Of a stretch of 12,626 nucleotides of DNA, positions 1 through 7,105 are shown one piece after another. The stretch's first letter is position 1, and each line of letters opens with the position of its first letter. Under the pieces are notes generated by a model. That model saw nothing but the letters and a program-made list of their open reading frames with translations. It was not told the origin of the DNA and searched no databases. Position numbers and translations under genes: made by a program. Origin of the DNA: SIG565 sp045647785 (GTDB taxonomy: Bacteria; Bacillota; Clostridia; Oscillospirales; Acutalibacteraceae); the NCBI GenBank assembly GCA_045647785.1, contig JAZRMU010000013.1, positions 1-12,626 of the forward strand, in the 5' to 3' direction.

Positions 1-181
1 TTCTGCCCTTGGGCACGCCGCCGATACCGAGTGCTAAATCGAGCGATACCGAGCCGGTTTTTATGTGATCTACAGCCATTCCAAGGTTTTCGCCGAGCTT
101 CATAACGGCACCCTTTCCGAACTGTTTTTCAAGCTGGCTTATAGCCATATCCAACGCTTTTTGTTTTTCTTGATTTGCCAT
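1..181 (-). CDS. recA: RecA recombinase, N-terminal fragment (cut by window edge)
   Basis: RecA forms filaments on single-stranded DNA, catalyses homologous strand exchange and, in most bacteria, triggers LexA self-cleavage. Only the first 60 residues are in the window. They begin MANQEKQKALDMAISQLEKQ, continue with FGKGAVMKLG and include the GSVSLDLALGIGGVPKGR stretch typical of the RecA N-terminus. The reading frame is cut just before the expected Walker A loop. The ATG at 181-179 is preceded by an AGGTAGG Shine-Dalgarno. The gene follows prmC on the same strand with a 39-bp gap, in which I see neither a convincing -35/-10 pair nor a Firmicutes SOS box, so it may be read from upstream promoters. 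Identity is near certain from the N-terminal motif; completeness cannot be judged. Confidence 0.95.
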   Translation of the reverse strand, partial: MANQEKQKALDMAISQLEKQFGKGAVMKLGENLGMAVDHIKTGSVSLDLALGIGGVPKGR

Positions 182-220
182 AATTTTACCTACCTTTTTT
201 AGAATATATCTTAAGTATAA

Positions 221-1063
221 TTATTTCACTGTCCCGAAAACGACTCTTTGGTTGCCGCCGTAGTCATTAATGCACTCAATATTCATAAATCCTGCATCTT
301 CAAAAAGGGTTTTAACGGCATCGCCCTGTGCGCAGCCGATTTCCATAATCAGTGAACCGCCCGATTTGAGGTGCGGCAGATATAGGGGGATGAGTTTTTT
401 ATAGAACTCGAGCCCGTCGTCCTCGGCGAAAAGCGCTTCGCGCGGCTCAAACTCGGTTTCCTTGTTCATAAGGGATAGTTCACCCTCGCTGATATACGGT
501 GGATTGCAGGTTATTAAATCAAATTGCCCGTCGGGGATGTATTCAAAAACATCGTTCAGCACGGGAATTATGCATTCGTCGTGCCGCCGATTGTTTTTCA
601 CTAAATATTCGTATGCCGCCTCTGATTTTTCAACAGCTGTTACGCGGCAGTTAGCATTTTTTGCGAGCGCAATACCTATGCAGCCGCTGCCTGCACATAA
701 ATCAAGTACAGTTGCTTTTTCCTTGCCTTTTAGGAATTCAAGAGCCCTATCCACTAATATTTCGGTGTCGGAGCGCGGGATTAGAACGCCCTTGCCCACA
801 AAAAGGTCAAGCCCATAGAATTGCCAAACTCCCAATATGTACTGAAGCGGATAGCGTGTAGCTCGGCGCGAGACGATATTATTTAATACCGTTTGTTGAA
901 GCGGGGTGAGCTCATCGGCATAGCTTGTTAAAATTTTTGCATTATCGTAGCCTGTAACATGGCGGATTATGTAGCGCGCCTCGGTGGCATAATCCTCAAC
1001 ACCTGCAGCACGGAGCAGCTTTTTGGTGTTGTTATAGGCAGAAAAAATTGTTAGTCTACTCAT
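221..1063 (-). CDS. prmC: Peptide chain release factor N5-glutamine methyltransferase PrmC
   Basis: PrmC (HemK) uses S-adenosylmethionine to methylate the glutamine of the GGQ motif in release factors RF1 and RF2, which raises termination efficiency. The 280-residue length is normal for the family. The N-terminal helical release-factor-binding domain contains PLQYILG (72-78), and the linker IPRSDTE (95-101) corresponds to the family's PRPETE motif. The Rossmann methyltransferase fold has its SAM loop at VLDLCAGSGCIGIALA (119-134) and the catalytic NPPY at 187-190, which binds the substrate glutamine amide. The ATG overlaps the end of the DUF1385 gene by 8 bp (ATGAGTAG), which suggests translational coupling. 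The DUF1385-prmC neighbourhood is common in Clostridia, where prfA often sits nearby; no prfA is seen between prmC and recA here. Confidence 0.95.
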   Translation of the reverse strand: MSRLTIFSAYNNTKKLLRAAGVEDYATEARYIIRHVTGYDNAKILTSYADELTPLQQTVLNNIVSRRATRYPLQYILGVWQFYGLDLFVGKGVLIPRSDTEILVDRALEFLKGKEKATVLDLCAGSGCIGIALAKNANCRVTAVEKSEAAYEYLVKNNRRHDECIIPVLNDVFEYIPDGQFDLITCNPPYISEGELSLMNKETEFEPREALFAEDDGLEFYKKLIPLYLPHLKSGGSLIMEIGCAQGDAVKTLFEDAGFMNIECINDYGGNQRVVFGTVK

Positions 1064-2024
1064 TTTCCGCCTCGGCTTTCGGGGTTTCGCAGCACGCCGG
1101 CACAGGGATAACCTCTCCCTCGGGCAGCACGGCGTTCATAGCGGCGATTGCGATTTCCAGCATATCGTCGGTCGGCTCCACGGTTGTGATGTTTTGCAGC
1201 CAAATACCGGGGGCTGAAATAATGCGGGTTAATGAGTTATCATATTTGCCGCAAATCTTAATGAGCTCGTAGCCGAGACCGCAGATTAGCGGTATCATAA
1301 GCAGCTTAATTGCCACCCAAAGAACTCGGCTTGCGCGAAGCGCGGGGAAAATCAGCGCCAAAGCGGAGGACACAAGAATGCTCACTAAAATCATAAGTGT
1401 AAGAAAAGAAGTTCCGCAGCGTGGGTGAAGCCTTTTCTGCTCGCGCGCGTTCTCAACGGTTAGCGGAAGCTTTGCTTCAAAGCAGAAAATGGTCTTGTGC
1501 TCGGCACCGTGGTACATAAAAACGCGTTTAATATCGGGCATACGCGATACAAGAAGCATATATGTTACGAGTATAATAAGGCGAAGTACACCTTCGAAAA
1601 GGCTTGCGAGTGGTGTTATAGCGCCGCCCGCCAAATAGTTTATACCATCGAAAATAAGCGAGGGAAGATAGATAAAAAGGAACACCGAAAGAGCAACCGC
1701 GAGCACAGAGGCTATTGACATAATAGCTGCCATAACGCCTGTGGCGGGCTTTTCGCCCTCCTCCTCGGCAAAGCCTGATATTTCAGCCGACTGCATAAGT
1801 GCTTTATATCCATCTACCATCGACTGCACAAAATTCACAACGCCGCGAATAATGGGTAGCCCAAAAAACTTGTATTTCTTTGACAGAGGAACGGAATTAA
1901 AATATTTAATTTCTATTCCTTTGTCGGGTCGCCTTACCGCCATAGCGGTTTTTTCGGGACCCTTCATCATAATTCCCTCAATTAAGGCTTGACCGCCGAT
2001 TGAGGTGTATTTCGATTTTGACAT
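1056..2024 (-). CDS. DUF1385 (YqhQ-type) multi-pass membrane protein
   Basis: This is a 322-residue integral membrane protein of the DUF1385 family (Bacillus YqhQ-like), whose biochemical role is not established. Family landmarks in order are GGQALIEGIMM (10-20), the conserved YHGAEHKT (171-178), HPRCGTSF (200-207) and a TTVEP segment (280-284). Hydrophobic segments lie at about 98-121, 145-160, 208-227 and 234-252. The His/Cys-rich YHGAEHK and HPRCGTSF blocks look like a potential metal or active site on one membrane face, but that is inference. The start ATG has an AAGGGTG Shine-Dalgarno and follows the kinase stop by 23 bp. It sits between a two-component system and prmC on the same strand, with its stop overlapping the prmC start. 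The C-terminus is a charged tail containing a Cys-Cys pair (311-312). Confidence 0.9.
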   Translation of the reverse strand: MSKSKYTSIGGQALIEGIMMKGPEKTAMAVRRPDKGIEIKYFNSVPLSKKYKFFGLPIIRGVVNFVQSMVDGYKALMQSAEISGFAEEEGEKPATGVMAAIMSIASVLAVALSVFLFIYLPSLIFDGINYLAGGAITPLASLFEGVLRLIILVTYMLLVSRMPDIKRVFMYHGAEHKTIFCFEAKLPLTVENAREQKRLHPRCGTSFLTLMILVSILVSSALALIFPALRASRVLWVAIKLLMIPLICGLGYELIKICGKYDNSLTRIISAPGIWLQNITTVEPTDDMLEIAIAAMNAVLPEGEVIPVPACCETPKAEAENE

Positions 2025-2047
2025 ATTAACACCCTTATAATAATTTT

Positions 2048-3481
2048 TTACATTTGCTGTGCCTGTTCGGAATCGGTTTCCTCGCTTACCGGCAGAGCGA
2101 TGGTAACGGTTGTGCCAACACCCTCGGTGCTCTCAAGGAACAAGAGACCCTTGTGTTGCTTCACAATCTCATCGGCAACGGCGAGACCAATACCCGAGCC
2201 GCGAACGGTTTTATTTGATTTAAAGAATTTCTCCTTAACGCGGTCGATATCCTGCGCGGGAATGCCAATGCCAGTATCCTTAACGGTGATTCGGGCAACT
2301 CCGTCCTCCTCGAGCTGTTCTATCAGCACCTGACCACCTGCCTCGGTGTACTTAATCGCATTATCAATAATGTTTATAAACACCTGTTTAATACGGTCGC
2401 GATCGCCGAAAATGAGCGAATCGGTGCGTGGAACGGGAAATTCAATATCAATTTTTTGCTGATTGGCAAGTTCGTTATAAATGTCGGCAACCTCGCTGAT
2501 AACCTCGGAGAGTGGAAACAGTCGCATATTAAGCTGCAACGCGCCATTTTGCATACGCGAGAAATCGAGCAGCTCCTCAACCAAAGACGATAGGCGCTCG
2601 GATTCGCGCAGAACGACATCCAGACCCTTTTCGACAATCTCCTCATCGGTGCCAATCGACATTTTAGCGGTTTCGCCCCAGCCGCGAATGGCGGTAAGAG
2701 GGGTGCGAAGCTCGTGGGACACCGAGGAAATGAAATCATTTTTCATGCTGTCGGCAGCCTTTAGCTCGGTTGCCATATAGTTTATGGAATCGCACAGTTC
2801 GCCGATTTCGTTGTTGCCGGAGATGGAGATATCGGTATCGAAATTTCCTGCTGCAATATTTTTAGCCATAAGGCTGACTTTGCGTATTGGGCGAACTATA
2901 GAAATAATGAAGAAACGACTTGAAACAACAGTTATGGCGATAATGGCAACACCTACCGCTATCATAATGAGATAGAGCTTGAGGCAGTAATTGTTAACGC
3001 CCTCGAGAGAAACTCGCCAGCGCACTGCGCCATTTGAGCCGTTCCCAAGATCGGCAAGCAATATTGTGCCACAAAGCAGCGGCTCTCCCTCCGGAGAAAT
3101 CGCTTCGGCAAAGGCAGAGCCTGAAGCTGATCTAAGAGCTGCGTGGTAGTCGGGCATATCATCGGATGCGGGAACGAAGCCCGAGGTCGAAATAAAGGCA
3201 ATACCCTCGTTGTTTATAATTTCAATTTCGACCTTATCCTTGTGCTCAAAGGATTCGATATAGCTGCGCGAGGCATTATAGAAGCTTGTTTCGTCGGCAG
3301 CGGCAAGCACTGAAAACTGCTGTGCATAATCGTTTGCGCGGGAGCGCACATTTTCAATATTTATTGCACGCAAAAACGAGCAAACGATTATTTCGGCTAT
3401 AATGACTACAACGGCAATGAGAAAAAACATCTGCCAAAACCATTGGGCGGCAATGCTTTTAAATTTAAGCTCAAATTCCAT
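2048..3481 (-). CDS. Membrane sensor histidine kinase (HAMP-HisKA-HATPase)
   Basis: This is a 477-residue class I sensor kinase that should autophosphorylate on His and pass the phosphate to the adjacent response regulator. A membrane segment lies at about 16-37, followed by an extracytoplasmic sensor region of about 130 residues (38-166) and a second membrane segment at about 168-195. A HAMP linker containing IVRPIRKVSLMAKNIAAGNF follows. The HisKA domain carries the phosphoacceptor in SHELRTP (H256). The ATP-binding domain shows the N box (INIIDNAIKYT, N370/N374), G1 DTGIGIP (402-408), the F-box region KFF (418-420) and G2 GSGIGLA (428-434). All catalytic boxes look intact. The ATG has an AAGGAG Shine-Dalgarno and lies 36 bp after the regulator gene. 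The ligand is not recognisable from the sensor region, which could be a double-Cache-like or dCache-derived fold. Confidence 0.93.
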   Translation of the reverse strand: MEFELKFKSIAAQWFWQMFFLIAVVVIIAEIIVCSFLRAINIENVRSRANDYAQQFSVLAAADETSFYNASRSYIESFEHKDKVEIEIINNEGIAFISTSGFVPASDDMPDYHAALRSASGSAFAEAISPEGEPLLCGTILLADLGNGSNGAVRWRVSLEGVNNYCLKLYLIMIAVGVAIIAITVVSSRFFIISIVRPIRKVSLMAKNIAAGNFDTDISISGNNEIGELCDSINYMATELKAADSMKNDFISSVSHELRTPLTAIRGWGETAKMSIGTDEEIVEKGLDVVLRESERLSSLVEELLDFSRMQNGALQLNMRLFPLSEVISEVADIYNELANQQKIDIEFPVPRTDSLIFGDRDRIKQVFINIIDNAIKYTEAGGQVLIEQLEEDGVARITVKDTGIGIPAQDIDRVKEKFFKSNKTVRGSGIGLAVADEIVKQHKGLLFLESTEGVGTTVTIALPVSEETDSEQAQQM

Positions 3482-3517
3482 AGCTTGCTCCTTTCGCGTA
3501 ATTTCTAAAGATTTTAG

Positions 3518-4237
3518 TTATTTGTCGGCAGGCTGTGATGCCCATTTGTAGCCCATACCCCAAACGGTCAATAAGTAGCGCGGGTGTGAGGGTTCATCCT
3601 CCAGCTTCATACGAAGACGGCGCACATTAACATCAACAATTTTTTCCTCGCCAAAGTATGCGTCGCCCCAAACGCGGTTCAGAATATCGGTGCGGTCGAG
3701 TGCAGTGTCAGGGTTTTGGAAGAAATATTCCATAATTTGGAACTCAACCTGTGTAAGCACAATATTTGTACCGTTTTTAGTGAGGGTGCGGCGGCGTGTG
3801 TTAAGCACAAACTCGCCGATAACAATCTCATCCTTTGGCTTTTCCTCGGCGGGCTTGTTGGTGAGCATTTCAACTCGGCGGTAAAGCGAGTCTACACGCG
3901 CGAGCAGCTCGGTGGGTGAGAAGGGTTTGGTAATATAGTCGTCAGCACCCATCATAAGACCGCTGATTTTATCCATTTCCTGTGTTCGGGCGGTCAGCAT
4001 AATAATTCCAAGTGTTACCGAGCGGCGGCGCAGCTCCTTGCAAAGCTGGAAGCCATCCATTCCGGGCATCGAAATATCGAGCAATGCGATATCAAAGCCC
4101 TGCGGATCATTATCAAAAATATCAAGAGCCTCCTCGCCCGAGCCCGCCTCGATTGTTTGATAGCCGACACGGCGAAGGTTAATTGCTTCAAATTCTCTTA
4201 TTGCGGCTTCGTCCTCTACAATAAGTATTCTTTTCAT
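3518..4237 (-). CDS. OmpR/PhoB-family response regulator
   Basis: This is a 239-residue transcription factor with an N-terminal receiver and a C-terminal winged helix, the cognate partner of the kinase encoded immediately downstream. Receiver landmarks are the acidic pair E8/D9, the phosphoacceptor D54 (LLDISMPGMDG), T82 in LTAR and K104 in YITKPF. The winged helix (about 137-235) contains the recognition-helix region VDVNVRRLRMKL (201-212) and the terminal YLLTVWGMGYKW (221-232), which is typical of OmpR-type regulators. The ATG is preceded by GGAGGAAGC directly after the stop of the lipoprotein gene, with 10 bp between them, so the three genes are probably one transcriptional and translational unit. 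Target genes cannot be inferred from the sequence. WalR- or PhoP-like assignments are possible but unsupported. Confidence 0.94.
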   Translation of the reverse strand: MKRILIVEDEAAIREFEAINLRRVGYQTIEAGSGEEALDIFDNDPQGFDIALLDISMPGMDGFQLCKELRRRSVTLGIIMLTARTQEMDKISGLMMGADDYITKPFSPTELLARVDSLYRRVEMLTNKPAEEKPKDEIVIGEFVLNTRRRTLTKNGTNIVLTQVEFQIMEYFFQNPDTALDRTDILNRVWGDAYFGEEKIVDVNVRRLRMKLEDEPSHPRYLLTVWGMGYKWASQPADK

Positions 4238-4247
4238 AGCTTCCTCC

Positions 4248-5546
4248 TTAAATAATCATCGTAAACATATCTTTAAGTTCGTCTTTAGTTATGGCTTCAG
4301 GACCTGTGTAGCTGCCAAGTGCTGCATAATAGGTGAATTTATCACTTTCGCCCAGCTTGAAGCTACCGTCGTAGGTCGAGGTGTGCCCTGCCGATTTTGG
4401 AATTGCCTGAATTTTAAGAAGCTCCTCCGCAGAAGTGCCCGTTTCCTTATCAAGGCGGAATACAGTTCGCAAATGCTCGGCCGAGTTGCCGGTAACGGCA
4501 ATGCTTGAGTCCCATTTTTCGGGGATTTCAAGATAATAACCGTCGGCGCTGTTCATAATTGCCGAAAGCGACATCATTATTTCTGTGCCGCTAAAGCAAT
4601 ACCAGTTGGTTTTATAAATATTATCTGCCGCTCCCGAGAGAGAAGCTGTGAGCAGATAGGAAATAGGGATATCATAGTTTCCGTCGGAATTTATGTCAGC
4701 AATAGGTGTGTTGCCGGCTCGAAAGGTGTTAAACACCGTGTTGTTGCCATCGGTATAGGAAAGATTTATAAGCTGTGAATCAACTAGCAGCATTTCGGTT
4801 ATAGTACCGGCACCCTTAACACCGTCGATATAAACGGCGGTTCTTCCCGAAAGGTGGAAGACAACCGGCTCTCTATATTCGCTGACTGCGGGGTCGAGCG
4901 GGCATGAACCGATTTCGGTTGCCCCTTCATCTGTAAGGTCGAGCAGCTTTGCGGTTGAAACGGAATTTGCGGCATCCTGATGAATTATGAGTATATCAGG
5001 GGTGGAGTCTCCGTTGAAATCGCGGTTCAGGTAGCTTGTGTAGTTTTCTTGAATACGGCTGACGATGCTGCCGTTTTGCAGCGCATAAACCGAAAGGCGC
5101 TTTTCTACCGAGCCATAAACGCTCCAGCCAACGAGGATTTCTAAAACACCGTCGCCGTTAAGGTCGGCAAAGTCAATTTTCTCAACACCCGAGGCGACAA
5201 TGCTCGATTGTCCCTTGGAGGTCCAGCCATCATCGGAGAGGGTTATATAGTTTATGTGCATACTTGTTGTATTATCAAGCGTTGTTGAATAAAATGCGAA
5301 GGCTTCATTTGCGCCGTCGTTATCAAGGTCCTTTAAAACAATTGCCGAGCGGTGTTCGCCGCTTGTGGGGTATTTAAGGGTATAGCTGCTATTAACCGAT
5401 TTATTCAGCGCCGATTGCACATCCTTAAGCACTCCCGACGGTGCGGGAGGAGTGAGCAGGGAGTCTATATTGCCGCTAAATGAATCGCAGCCGCAAAGGC
5501 AAAAAAGCATTGCCGCGCACAAAATTAATGACAGCAGTTTTTTCAT
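4248..5546 (-). CDS. Lipoprotein with Asp-rich FG-GAP/VCBS-like repeats
   Basis: This 432-residue protein is predicted to be anchored outside the cytoplasmic membrane. The N-terminal signal (KK, hydrophobic 4-16) ends in the lipobox LCGC with the lipidated Cys at 20. Four Asp-rich loops recur in FG-GAP/VCBS style: DLDNDGANE (73-81), DLNGDGVLE (128-136), DFNGDSTPD (176-184) and DINSDGNYD (284-292). Such loops usually bind Ca2+ within beta-propeller blades. No catalytic motif is visible, and the C-terminal 120 residues show no repeat. It is the first gene of the run that continues into the response regulator and kinase, so a sensory or surface-monitoring role for the two-component system is a reasonable guess. 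The ATG has an AAAGGGGG Shine-Dalgarno. Family level is fairly sure; function is unknown. Confidence 0.85.
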   Translation of the reverse strand: MKKLLSLILCAAMLFCLCGCDSFSGNIDSLLTPPAPSGVLKDVQSALNKSVNSSYTLKYPTSGEHRSAIVLKDLDNDGANEAFAFYSTTLDNTTSMHINYITLSDDGWTSKGQSSIVASGVEKIDFADLNGDGVLEILVGWSVYGSVEKRLSVYALQNGSIVSRIQENYTSYLNRDFNGDSTPDILIIHQDAANSVSTAKLLDLTDEGATEIGSCPLDPAVSEYREPVVFHLSGRTAVYIDGVKGAGTITEMLLVDSQLINLSYTDGNNTVFNTFRAGNTPIADINSDGNYDIPISYLLTASLSGAADNIYKTNWYCFSGTEIMMSLSAIMNSADGYYLEIPEKWDSSIAVTGNSAEHLRTVFRLDKETGTSAEELLKIQAIPKSAGHTSTYDGSFKLGESDKFTYYAALGSYTGPEAITKDELKDMFTMII

Positions 5547-5574
5547 AAATTTACCCCCTTTTCTCAGAGCTCGC

Positions 5575-5587
5575 GCGCGCTACGCGC
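5575..5587 (-). other. GC-only hairpin in the lipoprotein leader
   Basis: On the minus strand GCGCG-TAG-CGCGC forms a 5-bp stem with a 3-nt loop. It continues into more alternating CG ending in GAGCTC. It lies in otherwise AT-rich intergenic DNA, between the proposed -10 box (5610-5615) and the start codon of the lipoprotein gene, so it would be in the mRNA leader about 29 nt upstream of the ATG. A role in message stability or protein binding is only a possibility. Confidence 0.4.
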
Positions 5588-5609
5588 AATATATAACTAT
5601 ACATAATGA

Positions 5610-5615
5610 ATTATA
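5610..5615 (-). promoter_or_regulatory. Extended -10 promoter for the lipoprotein/two-component operon
   Basis: Read on the minus strand, the sequence TGATATAAT is a perfect TATAAT hexamer with the TGN extension that can compensate for a poor -35. The hexamer 17 bp upstream is TTTATT, a weak -35. The predicted transcript would begin near 5603, leaving a leader of about 57 nt before the lipoprotein ATG. This is the only good minus-strand promoter I see for the leftward gene run. Confidence 0.6.
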
Positions 5616-5672
5616 TCATAAAACAAAGTAAAAATAAAGCAAAAAAGCAAACAAATTAAAAAATTATTTTAA

Positions 5673-5701
5673 TTGAAAAAAGCGTAGTAATATGTTATTA
5701 T
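5673..5701 (+). promoter_or_regulatory. Sigma-A promoter of the mnmE operon
   Basis: TTGAAA (5673-5678) and TATTAT (5696-5701) are separated by exactly 17 bp. Transcription would start near 5708, giving a leader of about 30 nt. A Shine-Dalgarno-like AAGGGG at 5725-5730 precedes the GTG start at 5738. It lies back to back with the leftward lipoprotein promoter. Confidence 0.75.
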
Positions 5702-5737
5702 AAAAAATTAGAGAGAAACAAAAAAAGGGGTGTTTTT

Positions 5738-7096
5738 GTGAAAAGCACAGTTGCCGCTATTGCTACAGCTTTAGGCGAAGCATCAGTTTCGGTTATCCGT
5801 ATTTCGGGCGATAACGCAGCCGAGGTTGCTGACCGCGTTTTTCGCGCAGCATCGGGCAAAAAGATAGCCGACCAAAAGGGTTATACAGCGCTTTACGGAG
5901 AGATAGTAGATAAAGAGCAGGTACTCGACACCGCAGTTGCCCTTAATTTTCGCGCTCCCAAAAGCTATACAGGTGAAAATGTTGTGGAATTGAGTGTTCA
6001 CGGCGGCGCGTTCATAGCAAAGCGCGTGCTTCGCGCGGTGCTTGAAAACGGAGCGGTGGCAGCAGCCCCCGGAGAATTTACAAAACGCGCCTTTTTAAAC
6101 GGCAAGCTTGATTTGGCGCAGGCGGAGGCGGTAATGGGCGTTATCTCCGCGGGTAGCGAAAGCGAGCTCAAGTTCACGCTTTCGGCACTTGCGGGCAGAG
6201 TCAGCCGAGAAATCGAGCGGTTAACAGCTCGACTTTTGGGGTTATCCGCCAAGGTGGCGTTTTTTAACGATAATCCCGATGAGGAGATACCTGAACTCGG
6301 AGAGGAAAACTTTTCGGCCGAGCTTTTTGAAATTTCCAAGGAAATTAATAAGCTTATCGCCGATTACGATAGCGGCAGAATTATAAAAAGTGGCATTGAC
6401 ACTGTTATTGTGGGTAAACCGAATGTCGGCAAAAGCACGCTTATGAATCTGCTTTCGGGGCGCGATCGCTCGATAGTTACCGAAATTGCAGGCACAACAC
6501 GCGATGTTATTGAGGATATGGTGAGTATTGGAGATTTGACACTGAGACTTTCGGATACTGCAGGCATTCACGAAACGATCGATGAGGTAGAAAGCGTTGG
6601 AATCCGTTTGGCGCGCGAGCGCAGCGAAACCGCACAGCTGGTGTTGGCGGTGTTCGATTTATCTCGACCGCTTGATAGCGACGATATGGCTCTGATAAAT
6701 GAAATTCGCGGCAAGAATGCGATAGTTGTCCTTAATAAAAGTGATATAAGCATTGGCGACGAATTTGATGCCTTCGGCGATACTCCTGTGGTTGAAATTT
6801 CGGCTAAAAATGGCATAGGAAGAGATGCTTTAGCCGATAAAATATCCGAGGTTGTGGGGGCGCGCCGCCTTGACCCTGATTCGGCGGTGCTCGGCTCCGA
6901 AAGGCAGCGCGACTGTGCATATCGTGCAGGAGTGGCGGTGAAAAATGCGCTCGAAGCGCTGCAAAGCGGACTTACAGTGGATGCTGTTGGTGTGCTGATA
7001 GATGAGGCGCTGTCCGAGCTTTATGCCTTGACGGGACAAAGGGTTACAAATACTGCTACCGATGAGGTTTTCAAGAGATTTTGTGTTGGAAAATAG
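5738..7096 (+). CDS. mnmE: tRNA modification GTPase MnmE
   Basis: MnmE (TrmE) works with MnmG to install the carboxymethylaminomethyl or aminomethyl group at C5 of the wobble uridine (U34) of tRNAs reading NNA/NNG codons, using GTP and a folate one-carbon unit. The 452-residue length is normal. The N-terminal tetrahydrofolate-binding domain (about 1-118) is followed by a helical domain with an inserted G domain. The G domain has G1 GKPNVGKST (226-234), G2 TTRD (253-256), G3 DTAG (273-276) and G4 NKSD (333-336). The protein ends in CVGK, the family's invariant C-terminal Cys (C449) motif. Translation starts at GTG 5738 behind AAGGGG; no ATG fits the conserved N-terminus better. The mnmG start follows after 9 bp. 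Confidence 0.97.
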   Translation: MKSTVAAIATALGEASVSVIRISGDNAAEVADRVFRAASGKKIADQKGYTALYGEIVDKEQVLDTAVALNFRAPKSYTGENVVELSVHGGAFIAKRVLRAVLENGAVAAAPGEFTKRAFLNGKLDLAQAEAVMGVISAGSESELKFTLSALAGRVSREIERLTARLLGLSAKVAFFNDNPDEEIPELGEENFSAELFEISKEINKLIADYDSGRIIKSGIDTVIVGKPNVGKSTLMNLLSGRDRSIVTEIAGTTRDVIEDMVSIGDLTLRLSDTAGIHETIDEVESVGIRLARERSETAQLVLAVFDLSRPLDSDDMALINEIRGKNAIVVLNKSDISIGDEFDAFGDTPVVEISAKNGIGRDALADKISEVVGARRLDPDSAVLGSERQRDCAYRAGVAVKNALEALQSGLTVDAVGVLIDEALSELYALTGQRVTNTATDEVFKRFCVGK

Positions 7097-7105
7097 AGGG
7101 ATATA

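Noticed and set aside
2374..2739. 121-residue minus-strand open frame within the kinase gene
   Set aside because: It is an alternative frame of the HisKA/HATPase coding region, whose own frame carries all catalytic motifs.
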